Of a stretch of 52,390 nt of DNA, positions 25,098 to 33,805 are shown in pieces; the first letter of the stretch is position 1, and the number at the start of each line of letters is the position of its first letter. The notes below the pieces were generated by a model, which saw only the letters and a list, made by a program, of their open reading frames with translations, did no database searches and was not told the origin of the DNA. The DNA comes from an uncultured Oscillospiraceae bacterium. Lineage in GTDB: Bacteria > Bacillota > Clostridia > Oscillospirales > Oscillospiraceae. Made by a program: the position numbers and the translations under genes. The stretch lies in the NCBI GenBank assembly GCA_944387285.1, contig CALXEH010000008.1, positions 1-52,390 on the forward strand. Reading direction: 5' to 3'.

Positions 25098-25126
25098 ATA
25101 ATACCAAACAATAGCAACCAATTCAA
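25098..25126 (-). promoter_or_regulatory. Promoter of the dGTPase gene
   Basis: On the minus strand TTGAAT (25126-25121), 17 bases, then TATTAT (25103-25098), 28 bp before the start codon. The stretch 25127-25428 to its right holds no supported gene; part of it is probably the left flank of the IS256-like remnant. Confidence 0.65.
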
Positions 25127-25428
25127 TATATTTCGTCATGTTCAGATTTATACTGAGGTTTTATAAAGTAATAATCGATTTACGTTTAATACTCATCCAA
25201 AAACATCCCCTCTCCTGCAACTCGCGGAATAATTTTAATGTCCACCTCAGAAATGTGGTATAACATGGAATAATAATATGTATTTGGTAAACCGCAGCGA
25301 CACCAAATTGGAACGCGCGTTTTATCGTATTGGGTAGAATAAGTTTCGCAAAACCACAAAGAGACATGGTTTGCAGATCCCTGCTAGAATGAAGTCGCAC
25401 ACACCATTCTGAAAGGTGACAACAAACC

Positions 25429-25866
25429 ATGTCCGAAAAGATTGTACAGCTAAATTAGGAAGTAATCAATGAACAGCTCAAGGATCTGGGGCGAGGCAGC
25501 GTAGAGGAAACCCTCAACGAGCTGCTGGAGGCCGAGGCGGATAAACTCACTCAGGCGGCTCGGAACGAACGCAATGAGCAGCTCTAAGGTTACCGCAGCG
25601 GCCATTACAGCCGCAGCCTCACTACCACTTCCGGGGATGTCACCCTCAAGGTGCACAAGCTCAAAGGGTTCTCCTTTGAGACCGCTATTATTGAGTGGTA
25701 TCGCCGCCGGGAGAGCAGTGTGGAAGAGGCGCTCATTGAGATGTACCAAGCAGGTGTGTCCGTCCGGCGTGTGGAGGACATCACTGAGGCCCTGTGGGGC
25801 AGCAAGAAGTACATGAACATGAAGCACTTGGAGGCGGCCCTTGAGGGCGCCTCCATTGCTGGCTGA
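25429..25866 (+). pseudogene. IS256-family (Mutator) transposase with internal deletion and stops
   Basis: The frame reads MSEKIVQLN, stop, EVINEQLKDLGRGSVEETLN and on with a second stop, then GYRSGHYSRSLTTTSGDVTL and SFETAIIEWYRRRESSVEEA through ITEALWGSK, which is the N-terminal third of an IS256-type transposase. It then jumps directly to KYMNMKHLEAALEGASIAG, the usual C-terminus, so roughly two thirds of the gene, including most of the catalytic core, has been lost in frame. The right end sequence TTCTTGACACGACC at about 25905-25919 looks like the IS terminal repeat. Confidence 0.8.
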
Positions 25867-25920
25867 CTTCATCACGCCCACGCTCTGAAAACCAATTTGA
25901 GAATAATTCTTGACACGACC

Positions 25921-25971
25921 GTTGATATAGCGCACCGCCCATCGGCCATTTGGCAGATGGGCGGTATTGTT
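25921..25971. repeat. Duplicated hairpin sequence, copy 2
   Basis: This stretch begins GTTGATATAG and matches 22353-22403 over about 50 bp, including the inverted-repeat arms (25933-25947, 25952-25966), here with two mismatches. It abuts the IS256 end. Confidence 0.7.
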
Positions 25972-26014
25972 GCGGGGCAGTCAGCAGAGCTTTGCCAAAT
26001 GTGATTTCTTACAG

Positions 26015-29000
26015 CTAATCCTTTTTCACAAAGCTCGGCTCTCCTATTCCAAAGAACTTCTCAAAGAATACTTTGAGTTTTTCGATTATGGTCTGCTTTT
26101 TCTTGCTTCTGGCCCCATCCGCTCCAAATCTGGATACTGGAGGCATCAGCTTGTCAATTTCGGTTCCCGTGGTCTTGATTTCGCCGTCGCGGAAGGCGTT
26201 CTCTAAGAATTTCCTGGTTTCAGGCTCCCGGAGCTTTTCATCATCGATTATCTGCTTGAGCTCCCTTTCCCGCTCAACGGCAACAAATCTGTTCCAATCT
26301 GACATGACATCATCCACATCGTTGATGCCAGCTATGAAGTTTTCTATCAGCTGCTTTTTACTGCGCAGTTCCGGACTGGCATCGACAGCCTTTTTGATTG
26401 TTATCAGGACTTCCTTATCATTGCAATTGGAATCGTGGTATTTCTTTACCAGCATTAGGATATAGTCGATATTAATCTCTATCTGCCGTATCAGCTCAAC
26501 TTCAAAGACTATGTCGTCAGTAATATCTTCTTTTTCTCCCCTTGGGCGTTTCTGCCATTCATCCCGCAAATCCTGATAGCGGCCAAGGTAGTCCTGCAGA
26601 TCACGCTCTGAGAGCAGCTCTTTGCCCTTGAACTCATCAAAAGACAGCAGCAGATTTCGCATTCTGAGAATTGCGCCAAAAAGTATTATGAAATCTCTCT
26701 GGTTCTGCTCTCCCTCGATTTTGGGCTCAGAAAGTGAGAATCTCTCCGTAAGTTCGCTGATCATATCCACATATCCTGGTTTGTCTTTACCGTCCTGCGT
26801 GGTGTAACCATAGTAATAGTCAGCAAACTTATGGAGCAGGACAACACCGCCGGCTTCTCTGTCGCCGAACAGCGCGATCGCCGAGTCCACGCACTTTTGC
26901 AGGTTACGGAAACAGACGACGTTGCCAAAGGTCTTGATGGAATTCAATATACGATTCGTACGGCTGAAGGCTTGGATGAGACCATGCATTTTCAGATTCT
27001 TATCCACCCACAGTGTGTTCAGCGTAGTCGCGTCAAAGCCGGTAAGGAACATATTTACCACGATCAGCAGATCAAGTTCCTTGTTCTTCATTCTCAGGGA
27101 GACATCCTTGTAGTAGTTTTGGAACTTGTCGCTGTCAGTGGAATAGTTGGTGTGGAACATCTCGTTGTAGTCCCGGATCGCAGCGTCGAGGAAGTCCCGG
27201 CTGCTCTGGTCCAGGGCGCTGGTGTCCTCGCTGTTTTCCTCGTCAATGATACCGTCCGCTTCCTCCTCGTTGGCTCCATAGCTGTAAATCAGGCCTACTC
27301 GCAGCGATTTTGTCGGATCCGCGGCCATCTGCTTTTTGAACTCCTGATAATAGAGCTTAGCCATATCAACTGAAGCTACCGCAAAAATAGAGTTGAAGCC
27401 ATTGAGTCTCTGCTTGCGCTTGATTTCTTCCACGGCGCCGTTTTTGCCGGAGGCCACCTCGGAAATGTTGGCTAGGGAGTTAAACATGTAGGTCTTGTCG
27501 CCGCGATAGGTTTTCTGGTCGAAGTGCTCAAGAATATAACGGGTCACAAGCTCTATCCGCTTGGGCGCCATGTAGGCTTTCTCCCTGTCGATGTCCCAGA
27601 CGCTCTTGTCGTCAATATCCGGCTCGGCATCCATCGTCTTTATGTAGTCCACGCGGAAAGGCAGGACGTTCTTGTCATTGATGGCGTCCACAATGGTATA
27701 GGTGTGGAGCTGGTCACCGAAAGTCTGGGTCGTGGTGAAAAATTGCGCGCCGCTGGCGGCTCTGGCGTTTGCAGCGAAAATGGGGGTACCTGTGAATCCA
27801 AACAGGTGATACTTCTTGAAATTCTTGACGATAGCCTTGTGCATATCACCGAATTGGCTCCGATGACACTCGTCAAAGATGATGACCACCCGTTTTCCGT
27901 AGACCGGATGATTCTTCTCTTTCTTGATGAAAGTGGACAGCTTCTGAATGGTGGTTATGATGATGTGAGCGTCATCGTCCTCCAGTTGCTTTTTCAGAAT
28001 GGCAGTGGAGGTGTTGCTGTTGGCCGCACCTTTTTCAAAGCGGTCATACTCCTTCATGGTCTGGTAGTCCAGATCCTTACGGTCTACCACGAACAGCACC
28101 TTGTCGATGTAGGGCAGCTGTGAGGCCAGACGGGCCGTCTTGAAGGAGGTCAGAGTTTTGCCGCTGCCGGTGGTGTGCCAGATGTAGCCGCCGCCTTCAA
28201 TAGTGCCGTATTTCTTGTAGTTGTTAGCTATCTCAATGCGGTTCAGAATCCGCTCGGTGGCGGTTATCTGATACGGCCGCATTACCAGCAGCAGATTTTC
28301 GGAGGTGAAAACGCAGTACCGGGTCAAAACGTTCAAAAGTGTGTGCCGGGCAAAGAAGGTCCGCGTGAAGTCAATAAGGTCAGGGATCACCCTGTTGTTG
28401 GCGTCCGCCCAGAAGGAGGTGAACTCAAAGCTGTTGCTGGTCTTCTGCTTTTTTACTTTGCCGGATGACGCCTCACGTATGGCGTTGAAGCGGGTGCTGT
28501 TTGAGTAGTACTTGGTGTTGGTGCCGTTGGAGATGACGAATATCTGCACATATTCAAACAGGCCGCAGCCGGCCCAGAAGGAGTCCCGTTGGTAGCGGTT
28601 TATCTGGTTGAAGGCCTCACGAATGGCAACGCCACGGCGCTTGAGCTCGATATGTACCAGCGGCAATCCGTTGACCAACACCGTAACGTCATAGCGATTG
28701 TCATGTTTTGCGCCCTGGTCCTTGCTGACCTCGTACTGGTTTATGACCTGCAGGCGGTTGTTGTGGATGTTCTTTTTGTCTATGAGGGATATGTTTTTAG
28801 AAGCGCCGTTATCACGATGCAGCACCTGAACATAGTCCTCCTGGATCTTGCGGGTCTTCTCCACGATATGCTCATTGGGGTTGGCAATGGCGTCCGAGAA
28901 GAACTGCTCCCATTCGCTGTCGGTAAAAACATAGTCGTTCAGCAGCTCCAGCTGCCTTCTCAGGTTGGCAATGAGGTCAGCCTCTTTGTGGATGGGAAGG

Positions 29001-29149
29001 TACTCGTAGCCCTGCTGGGTGAGCATCTGAATAAACTCTTTCTCCAGCGCCGCCTCACTCTGATAGCTGTCCGAGCGCTTTTTCGCCGGCTCGTACTGAG
29101 CAACCACGGTATCTTCGGTTGTGGTAGCTATGACGTTGAATGCCTGCAC
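26015..29149 (-). CDS. hsdR: Type I restriction enzyme, R subunit
   Basis: The protein of about 1044 residues is the motor and nuclease subunit of a type I restriction system. The nuclease motif D...ELK is seen in DVTVLVNGLPLVHIELKRRG (about 160-180). The SF2 translocase has HTTGSGKT (motif I), IIFDECHRSQ (motif II) and GFTGTPIF (motif III); later blocks include NMFLTGFDA and AFSRTNRI. It needs HsdM and HsdS to find sites. The start is a GTG; the one at 29149 has GAGG eight bases upstream, a second GTG is at 29158. It is the last gene of the hsd operon. Confidence 0.95.
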   Translation of the reverse strand: MQAFNVIATTTEDTVVAQYEPAKKRSDSYQSEAALEKEFIQMLTQQGYEYLPIHKEADLIANLRRQLELLNDYVFTDSEWEQFFSDAIANPNEHIVEKTRKIQEDYVQVLHRDNGASKNISLIDKKNIHNNRLQVINQYEVSKDQGAKHDNRYDVTVLVNGLPLVHIELKRRGVAIREAFNQINRYQRDSFWAGCGLFEYVQIFVISNGTNTKYYSNSTRFNAIREASSGKVKKQKTSNSFEFTSFWADANNRVIPDLIDFTRTFFARHTLLNVLTRYCVFTSENLLLVMRPYQITATERILNRIEIANNYKKYGTIEGGGYIWHTTGSGKTLTSFKTARLASQLPYIDKVLFVVDRKDLDYQTMKEYDRFEKGAANSNTSTAILKKQLEDDDAHIIITTIQKLSTFIKKEKNHPVYGKRVVIIFDECHRSQFGDMHKAIVKNFKKYHLFGFTGTPIFAANARAASGAQFFTTTQTFGDQLHTYTIVDAINDKNVLPFRVDYIKTMDAEPDIDDKSVWDIDREKAYMAPKRIELVTRYILEHFDQKTYRGDKTYMFNSLANISEVASGKNGAVEEIKRKQRLNGFNSIFAVASVDMAKLYYQEFKKQMAADPTKSLRVGLIYSYGANEEEADGIIDEENSEDTSALDQSSRDFLDAAIRDYNEMFHTNYSTDSDKFQNYYKDVSLRMKNKELDLLIVVNMFLTGFDATTLNTLWVDKNLKMHGLIQAFSRTNRILNSIKTFGNVVCFRNLQKCVDSAIALFGDREAGGVVLLHKFADYYYGYTTQDGKDKPGYVDMISELTERFSLSEPKIEGEQNQRDFIILFGAILRMRNLLLSFDEFKGKELLSERDLQDYLGRYQDLRDEWQKRPRGEKEDITDDIVFEVELIRQIEINIDYILMLVKKYHDSNCNDKEVLITIKKAVDASPELRSKKQLIENFIAGINDVDDVMSDWNRFVAVERERELKQIIDDEKLREPETRKFLENAFRDGEIKTTGTEIDKLMPPVSRFGADGARSKKKQTIIEKLKVFFEKFFGIGEPSFVKKD

Positions 29150-29171
29150 ACTTCTCACCTCATGTATCCAA

Positions 29172-29534
29172 TCATTCTGGCCAGTTTAGTCTTGTCATTG
29201 TCATTGAGGAAATAGCAGATATTGCAATGTTCGACCATTTCGAATACAGCTCATCTTTATGATCCCTCACCCATTGCTGGGCAATCTGCTGCTTGCTCTT
29301 TGGTAGATTTCCCGCCAATATCTTTTGATCCTCAAGTGCAATTGAAATCTTGTATTCTCCATACTCTGCATGAATGTGAGGTACTACGTGGTTTTGCTCC
29401 ATCGTATGGACAATGAATTTAATGCCATTTTGGTGACCGACTTGCCCACGTATTTCATATATTTCAAATACATTACTCAAGAACTTAACTATATCTTCGG
29501 GAATTGTATGTTTAATGCACCTATATTCTTCCAT
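29172..29534 (-). CDS. DUF4160-domain protein inside the hsd operon
   Basis: The 120-residue protein has the DUF4160 signature HVVPHIHAEYGEYKISIALED followed by AGNLPKSKQQIAQQWVRDHKDEL. DUF4160 proteins are usually found next to DUF2442 proteins in arrangements like toxin-antitoxin pairs; here there is no such partner. The ATG at 29534 follows AAAGGAAC. It lies 11 bp after hsdS and 22 bp before hsdR, so it is co-transcribed with the restriction genes. Its role is unknown; control of restriction activity is a possibility from position alone. Confidence 0.82.
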   Translation of the reverse strand: MEEYRCIKHTIPEDIVKFLSNVFEIYEIRGQVGHQNGIKFIVHTMEQNHVVPHIHAEYGEYKISIALEDQKILAGNLPKSKQQIAQQWVRDHKDELYSKWSNIAISAISSMTMTRLNWPE

Positions 29535-29545
29535 TATAGTTCCTT

Positions 29546-30772
29546 TCAATGCTTCTCTGGAAAAGTCAACAGCTTGTCCCGATAGTATTCGTACTGTTTG
29601 CGGCGGGCCTCGATCTCGGCGGGCAGACCGCTGGTCAGGTCGTTGCAGAGGGCGTCGAAGCGGTCGAGGATGGAGACGATGCGGAGTTGTTCTTCTATGG
29701 AGGGAAGAGGAATTGGCAACCCTAGAATTAATGAAGAGTTCAAATCGCCTCTTGCCCCCTGCTTTCTGGAGAGGAGTTCCTGATACTGACTTGCCACACA
29801 ATAATACACATATTTGTATAGTGCTTTGGCATCGTCGATCTCCATGTTTAGGCAATGCTGATTTGTGGTAGTTTTAATCTTGTTAATTGCACACCGACCG
29901 GCGGAAGCACCAGAAATTGCGACAATTACGCAATTTTCCGGTATCCATTTTGCTGCCGTTTCCTTAACAGCTTTTTCTGTGATAAAACTTTGGATATCAT
30001 GTATTTCATTAAATCGTACATCCTGCGTCCGAAGCCAAGGAATTGTGCCATTTTCATAATATTCACTATGACCTTTTGCAGGGGTAGCGCCGGAACAACT
30101 CTTTTTAACAATCTGCCTGAGCTCAACCCTCGGAGGATTGCATTTCGTTAGCAACTCATCCCGATAATACTCATACTGCTTTTTCCTTGCGGTGAGTTCT
30201 GCGGTGAGTTCTGCGGTGAGTTCTGCGGTGAGTTCCGTGAACTGATCCAGGATCCGCACAATTTCCCGCTGGACTTCCAGAGGGGGAATCGGAACTACAA
30301 TTTCTTTGATTGCTGGTACACTGGAATGAACTACTTTACTCTTGACTTTACCTTTGCTTTTTTGCTTTTGGGCATCTGTAGTGGACAATGCATAACTCAA
30401 ATATTTAGGGTCTTGATTGTGGCGCAACACAACAATATCTCCACCAGCTAAACAGCGTTCCTGCCCGATGTATGCGGAACATTTCGCAATATCTTCGACA
30501 CTTTCACCAGTTATGGCAAAGAGGATATCACCGTGCTCGAAATATTTCTTGTTTGTAATTGTTGATTCGTCAGTATGCGATACACAGGCATCGAACCAAA
30601 CGCCATATGTAGTGTAGATTTCACCATATCGTACACATGGAGCCCCAGCTTCTGTCACTTGCTCTCTTGTGATTCCGCTGCCTCGAAATATTTCAATGGC
30701 TATTTCGCCAATCGTTTTATATTCCACCCCATCCGGGCAAAGCTGCTGAATCAATTCTTCCAACCTGCTCAC
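29546..30772 (-). CDS. hsdS: Type I restriction enzyme, S (specificity) subunit with TAEL repeats
   Basis: The 408-residue protein has two target recognition domains, each followed by a conserved helical region: the first ends IVRILDQFTELTAELTAEL and the second IVSILDRFDALCNDLT, and both are followed by ARRKQYEYYRD or ARKKQYEYYRD. The two halves set the two parts of a split recognition site. Between them is a run of TAEL repeats encoded by a 12-bp tandem repeat (30191-30238). The GTG at 30772 (MSRLEELIQQLCPDGVEY) has AAAAGGA seven bases upstream and fits the family start better than the TTG at 30811. Confidence 0.93.
   Translation of the reverse strand: MSRLEELIQQLCPDGVEYKTIGEIAIEIFRGSGITREQVTEAGAPCVRYGEIYTTYGVWFDACVSHTDESTITNKKYFEHGDILFAITGESVEDIAKCSAYIGQERCLAGGDIVVLRHNQDPKYLSYALSTTDAQKQKSKGKVKSKVVHSSVPAIKEIVVPIPPLEVQREIVRILDQFTELTAELTAELTAELTARKKQYEYYRDELLTKCNPPRVELRQIVKKSCSGATPAKGHSEYYENGTIPWLRTQDVRFNEIHDIQSFITEKAVKETAAKWIPENCVIVAISGASAGRCAINKIKTTTNQHCLNMEIDDAKALYKYVYYCVASQYQELLSRKQGARGDLNSSLILGLPIPLPSIEEQLRIVSILDRFDALCNDLTSGLPAEIEARRKQYEYYRDKLLTFPEKH
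30191..30238 (-). repeat. 12-bp tandem repeat in hsdS encoding TAEL units
   Basis: GGTGAGTTCTGC on the plus strand occurs three times without change (30191-30202, 30203-30214, 30215-30226) followed by one altered copy. Each adds four residues to the spacer helix between the two recognition domains. Confidence 0.95.
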
Positions 30773-30795
30773 ACTATCATCCTTTTCTAAAAGGC

Positions 30796-31452
30796 TTAAA
30801 GCCTGATGCAATTTTTCATTTGTCCTTCCGAGTCCTGATTTAATAACTTCTGATATGAGGAATCTAATTCCTCAAGAGAATCCAGAACCTTCCTTCTATA
30901 AGCTGTTTCACCAATTTGCTTTGCCTTTTCTTTTATGGTCATACTTTTAAGCACAGGATCTTCATCTGTATAGTTCCAAGCTAGCTGATACTGATAAATT
31001 GATCTCACGACATGATAATATGATGAAACAAAATCGGTTATCGGATCTGATACTTTTGCTGGAAATAGCAATTTTATCTCTTCTGCTTTTTTAATTAGTT
31101 CTACCATTTTAATTGAAAACTCTTTCCCCTCTGGAGAGCCTATGGGATACTCGATTGCATTTGATACAGATTCCAAATACAAATTTCCCATTAAAAAGTA
31201 CCACGTCATTTTAATATTGAACACAAAGTCATCATTGTCTAGCAATGTGCTGTTCTCTTTCTGAGTTAAATATGAGCCAAGTAAATCTTTAATTGTTAAA
31301 TAGGCAGATAAACGTCTGTCAAATAAATGTTGCTTATTGCTGACCTTAATTTGATTTTGTGTTTGCCACAAAGCAATGACAGAAACAGCAATTGCTATAA
31401 CAGAAAGCCAAGTGTCTGGGTCCCTTATATAGTTTAGCAGATATTCACGCAT
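30796..31452 (-). CDS. Membrane-anchored protein of unknown function between hsdM and hsdS
   Basis: The 218-residue protein has one N-terminal membrane segment (about 12-32, [15 protein letters not shown]) followed by [20 protein letters not shown] and a helix-rich cytoplasmic part of about 180 residues. Similar single-helix proteins with a 'KQHLFDRRL' block exist, as I recall, near defence genes; no function is established. The ATG at 31452 overlaps the hsdM stop by 8 bp, and hsdS follows after 23 bp, so it is embedded in the operon and translationally coupled. It is AT-rich compared with hsdM. It may be a membrane effector or a recent insertion. Confidence 0.82.
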   Translation of the reverse strand: MREYLLNYIRDPDTWLSVIAIAVSVIALWQTQNQIKVSNKQHLFDRRLSAYLTIKDLLGSYLTQKENSTLLDNDDFVFNIKMTWYFLMGNLYLESVSNAIEYPIGSPEGKEFSIKMVELIKKAEEIKLLFPAKVSDPITDFVSSYYHVVRSIYQYQLAWNYTDEDPVLKSMTIKEKAKQIGETAYRRKVLDSLEELDSSYQKLLNQDSEGQMKNCIRL

Positions 31453-33013
31453 CGCGCTCAATCTCCCCAATAATCTTATCGATCTCTGCCCTGAGCACTT
31501 CCTCCTGGGCCACGATCTGGGCTATCTCGGCATTGAGCTGTACGATGTCGATTTTCTCCCGTGTGTCCTTGGCCTCCACATAGGTTGAGACGGATAGGTT
31601 ATACTCATTCTCCTTGATTTCCTCGTAGCTGGCCAGATGTGAGAAATGCGGCTCTTCCTTGCGGTCAGCAAAGGTGTTCACGATGCGGTCGATGTTCTCC
31701 GGCGTCAGCTTATTGTTGTTGGTCACCTTGATGCACTCTTTTGTGGCGTCGATGAACAGGGTCTTGTTGTCCGCTTTGTTCTTCTTAAGCACCATGATGC
31801 AGGTGGCGATGCTGGTGCCGAAAAACAGATTGCTGGGCAGCTGGATCACGCAGTCGATGAAGTTGTTGTCGATGAGATATTGGCGTATCTTCTTTTCTGC
31901 CGCGCCACGGTACATGATGCCGGGGAAGCAGACGATGGCTGCGGTACCGTTTGCCGTCAGCCAACTGAGGCTGTGCATGATGAAGGCCATGTCCGCCTTG
32001 CTCTTGGGCGCAAGTACACCCGCCGGGGCAAAGCGCGGGTCATTTATGAGCAGCGGGTTATCGTCCCCGGCCCACTTGATTGAATATGGAGGATTGGAGA
32101 CGATCAGCTCAAAGGGCTCGTCGTCCCAGTGCTGCGGATTGGTAAGCGTGTCCTCGCAGGCGATGTCGAACTTGTCATAGCCGATGTCGTGGAGGAACAT
32201 ATTGATGCGGCACAGGTTGTAAGTTGTGATATTAATCTCCTGGCCAAAGAAGCCGTTTCGGATAGCATCCCGGCCCAAAACCTTTTCCGCCTTCAGCAGC
32301 AGAGAGCCGGAGCCGCAGGCCGGGTCGTACACCTTGTTTATCTCGGTCTTGCCAACGGTGCCCAGCCGGGTCAGCAGTTCGGATACGTCCGCCGGGGTGA
32401 AGAACTCGCCGCCGGACTTGCCGGCATTGCTGGCGTACATGGTCATGAGGTATTCATAGGCGTCGCCGAAGGCGTCGATATCGTGGTCCTTCACCTCGCC
32501 CAGATTCATGTTAGCCACGCCGTTGAGAAGCTTGACGAGCTTGTCGTTTCGCTTGGCGACGGTGGCGCCCAGCTTGTTGCTGTTCACGTCAAAGTCGTCA
32601 AACAATCCGGCAAAGCTGCCCTCAGACTCGCTGCCCTTGGCCGATTCCTCAATGTGACGGAAGACCGTTTCCAGCGTCTCGTTCAGGTTTTCGTCCCCGG
32701 CAGCCCGAGCGCGCACATTGCAGAAGAGCTCACTCGGCAGGATGAAGAAGCCCTTCTCCTGCACCAGACCCTCACGGGCCTCCTCAGCCTCTGCATCAGG
32801 CATTTTGGCATAGTCGAAGTCGGCGTTTCCTGCTTCGATCTCGCCGCTGTTTATGTAATTGCACAGGTTTTCCGAAATATAGCGATAGAACATGGTGCCC
32901 AGCACATAGTTTTTGAAGTCCCAGCCATCCACGGCACCACGAAGCTCATCAGCAATGGCCCATATCGCCCGGTGCAGCTCCTCACGCTCCTGCTCTTTCT
33001 TCATATCTGCCAC
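31445..33013 (-). CDS. hsdM: Type I restriction-modification, M (methyltransferase) subunit
   Basis: The 522-residue protein is the adenine-N6 methyltransferase. An N-terminal helical HsdM_N domain (about 10-150) precedes the catalytic domain with [13 protein letters not shown] (SAM binding, motif I) and NPPYSIKW (motif IV, catalytic). The preceding [20 protein letters not shown] block is typical. With HsdS it marks host DNA; with HsdR it completes the restriction complex. The GTG at 33013 has GGAGG eight bases upstream. It follows the small XRE gene by 37 bp. Confidence 0.95.
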   Translation of the reverse strand: MADMKKEQEREELHRAIWAIADELRGAVDGWDFKNYVLGTMFYRYISENLCNYINSGEIEAGNADFDYAKMPDAEAEEAREGLVQEKGFFILPSELFCNVRARAAGDENLNETLETVFRHIEESAKGSESEGSFAGLFDDFDVNSNKLGATVAKRNDKLVKLLNGVANMNLGEVKDHDIDAFGDAYEYLMTMYASNAGKSGGEFFTPADVSELLTRLGTVGKTEINKVYDPACGSGSLLLKAEKVLGRDAIRNGFFGQEINITTYNLCRINMFLHDIGYDKFDIACEDTLTNPQHWDDEPFELIVSNPPYSIKWAGDDNPLLINDPRFAPAGVLAPKSKADMAFIMHSLSWLTANGTAAIVCFPGIMYRGAAEKKIRQYLIDNNFIDCVIQLPSNLFFGTSIATCIMVLKKNKADNKTLFIDATKECIKVTNNNKLTPENIDRIVNTFADRKEEPHFSHLASYEEIKENEYNLSVSTYVEAKDTREKIDIVQLNAEIAQIVAQEEVLRAEIDKIIGEIERDA

Positions 33014-33050
33014 AGTTGTTTCCTCCAAAATCGTTTTGATGTGTTTTTTA

Positions 33051-33260
33051 TCATTTTGCCTCGGGAATAATGTCCACTATATCGCCTACATTTACTCCCA
33101 GCGCTCCGCAGATTTTGCCCAGCGTCTCCAGCGTCACCTCTTCGTCGCGGTTGAGCTTTGTCAAAGTATTAGGAGTAAGCCCGGCTGCTCGGCGCAGGTC
33201 TGCTTTGCTCATTTTGCGGTCGATGAGCAGCTTCCAGAGTTTGTTATAAGATATGGCCAT
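33051..33260 (-). CDS. Small XRE-family regulator heading the hsd operon
   Basis: The 69-residue protein is almost only a helix-turn-helix of the Cro/C1 type: [20 protein letters not shown] then [18 protein letters not shown]. Such short XRE proteins commonly control restriction-modification operons, delaying restriction until DNA is methylated. The ATG at 33260 follows GGAGG. Promoter and a palindrome lie just upstream, so autoregulation is likely. Confidence 0.9.
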   Translation of the reverse strand: MAISYNKLWKLLIDRKMSKADLRRAAGLTPNTLTKLNRDEEVTLETLGKICGALGVNVGDIVDIIPEAK

Positions 33261-33293
33261 ATGGGTACCTCCAGCAGAGATTTCGACTTTTTA

Positions 33294-33347
33294 ATTTTAG
33301 CAGATGACAGAACTTAGAACAACGGCTTTTCGCATCACAATGCGAAA
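33294..33347 (-). promoter_or_regulatory. Promoter and upstream operator of the hsd operon
   Basis: On the minus strand TTGTTC (33322-33317), 17 bases, then TAAAAT (33299-33294). Immediately upstream is a perfect 8-bp inverted repeat TTTCGCAT/ATGCGAAA (33328-33335, 33340-33347), a candidate site for the XRE protein. Confidence 0.6.
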
Positions 33348-33399
33348 TTTTCTCTCTGCGTTTGTCGTATGCTCCTCCCCTTCCCAGCCGCAGCTGGGT

Positions 33400-33453
33400 A
33401 AAAACAGGCACATATATCCGCGAGCTTTTTGGCGGATATATGTGCCTGTTTTT
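33400..33453. terminator. Long perfect hairpin with T-runs on both strands
   Basis: A 22-bp perfect stem (33400-33421 with 33432-33453) has AAAAACAGG at its base and TTTTT at the far side, so it could end transcription in both directions and separate the sigma/XRE genes from the hsd operon. Confidence 0.7.
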
Positions 33454-33590
33454 GATGTCCGGACACGGCGGGGGCGGGGTGCGGGAGCACGGCGGGCGCG
33501 GTGGGGTGCGGGCATGTGGGGTTTCCGAAGGGGCTTGCCCCTTGGCCCGGGGTCATCCAACAGGGGCGGGAGCGCCCTGTTGGCGCACGG

Positions 33591-33623
33591 CTTTGCTGGC
33601 AAAGTCTAGTGTGTTAGACCTTT
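33591..33623 (+). other. Putative MobV-type (pMV158-like) origin of transfer
   Basis: CTTTGC/GCAAAG (33591-33596, 33599-33604) overlaps a second hairpin GTCTA/TAGAC (33604-33608, 33615-33619) whose loop carries the nick-like sequence TAGTGTGTTA. The same two overlapping hairpins and TAGTGTG/TTA nick define the pMV158 oriT. No Pre/Mob relaxase gene is in the window. The remaining sequence of 33454-33805 holds no supported gene. Confidence 0.6.
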
Positions 33624-33690
33624 TGCGGCCGCCAGGGCGGGAAAGGGGCTGTGCGGGGCAGCACGGGCACTTTCCTGCGCCGGCAGAACG

Positions 33691-33728
33691 GAGGATATCC
33701 GCTGGCGGGGCAGCCGGCGGATATCCTC
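33691..33728. repeat. GGATATCC hairpin
   Basis: A 16-bp stem with one G-T pair (33691-33706 with 33713-33728) contains GAGGATATCCGC. It lies between the oriT-like site and the sigma factor stop and may end the leftward sigma/XRE transcript. Confidence 0.6.
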
Positions 33729-33805
33729 TGTTCGTCTTGAGGCGGCGCGGCGAAGCGGCGTCGCCGGGGCGCAAAAGGGCTACACACCCGCCGCAGCGAC
33801 GCGTC

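Noticed and set aside
25161..25430. 89-codon minus-strand frame between dGTPase and the IS256 remnant
   Set aside because: No start signal or recognisable sequence; it overlaps probable IS flank.
22353..25971. Repeated hairpin as part of a CRISPR array
   Set aside because: Only two copies 3.5 kb apart, with no spacers and no cas genes.
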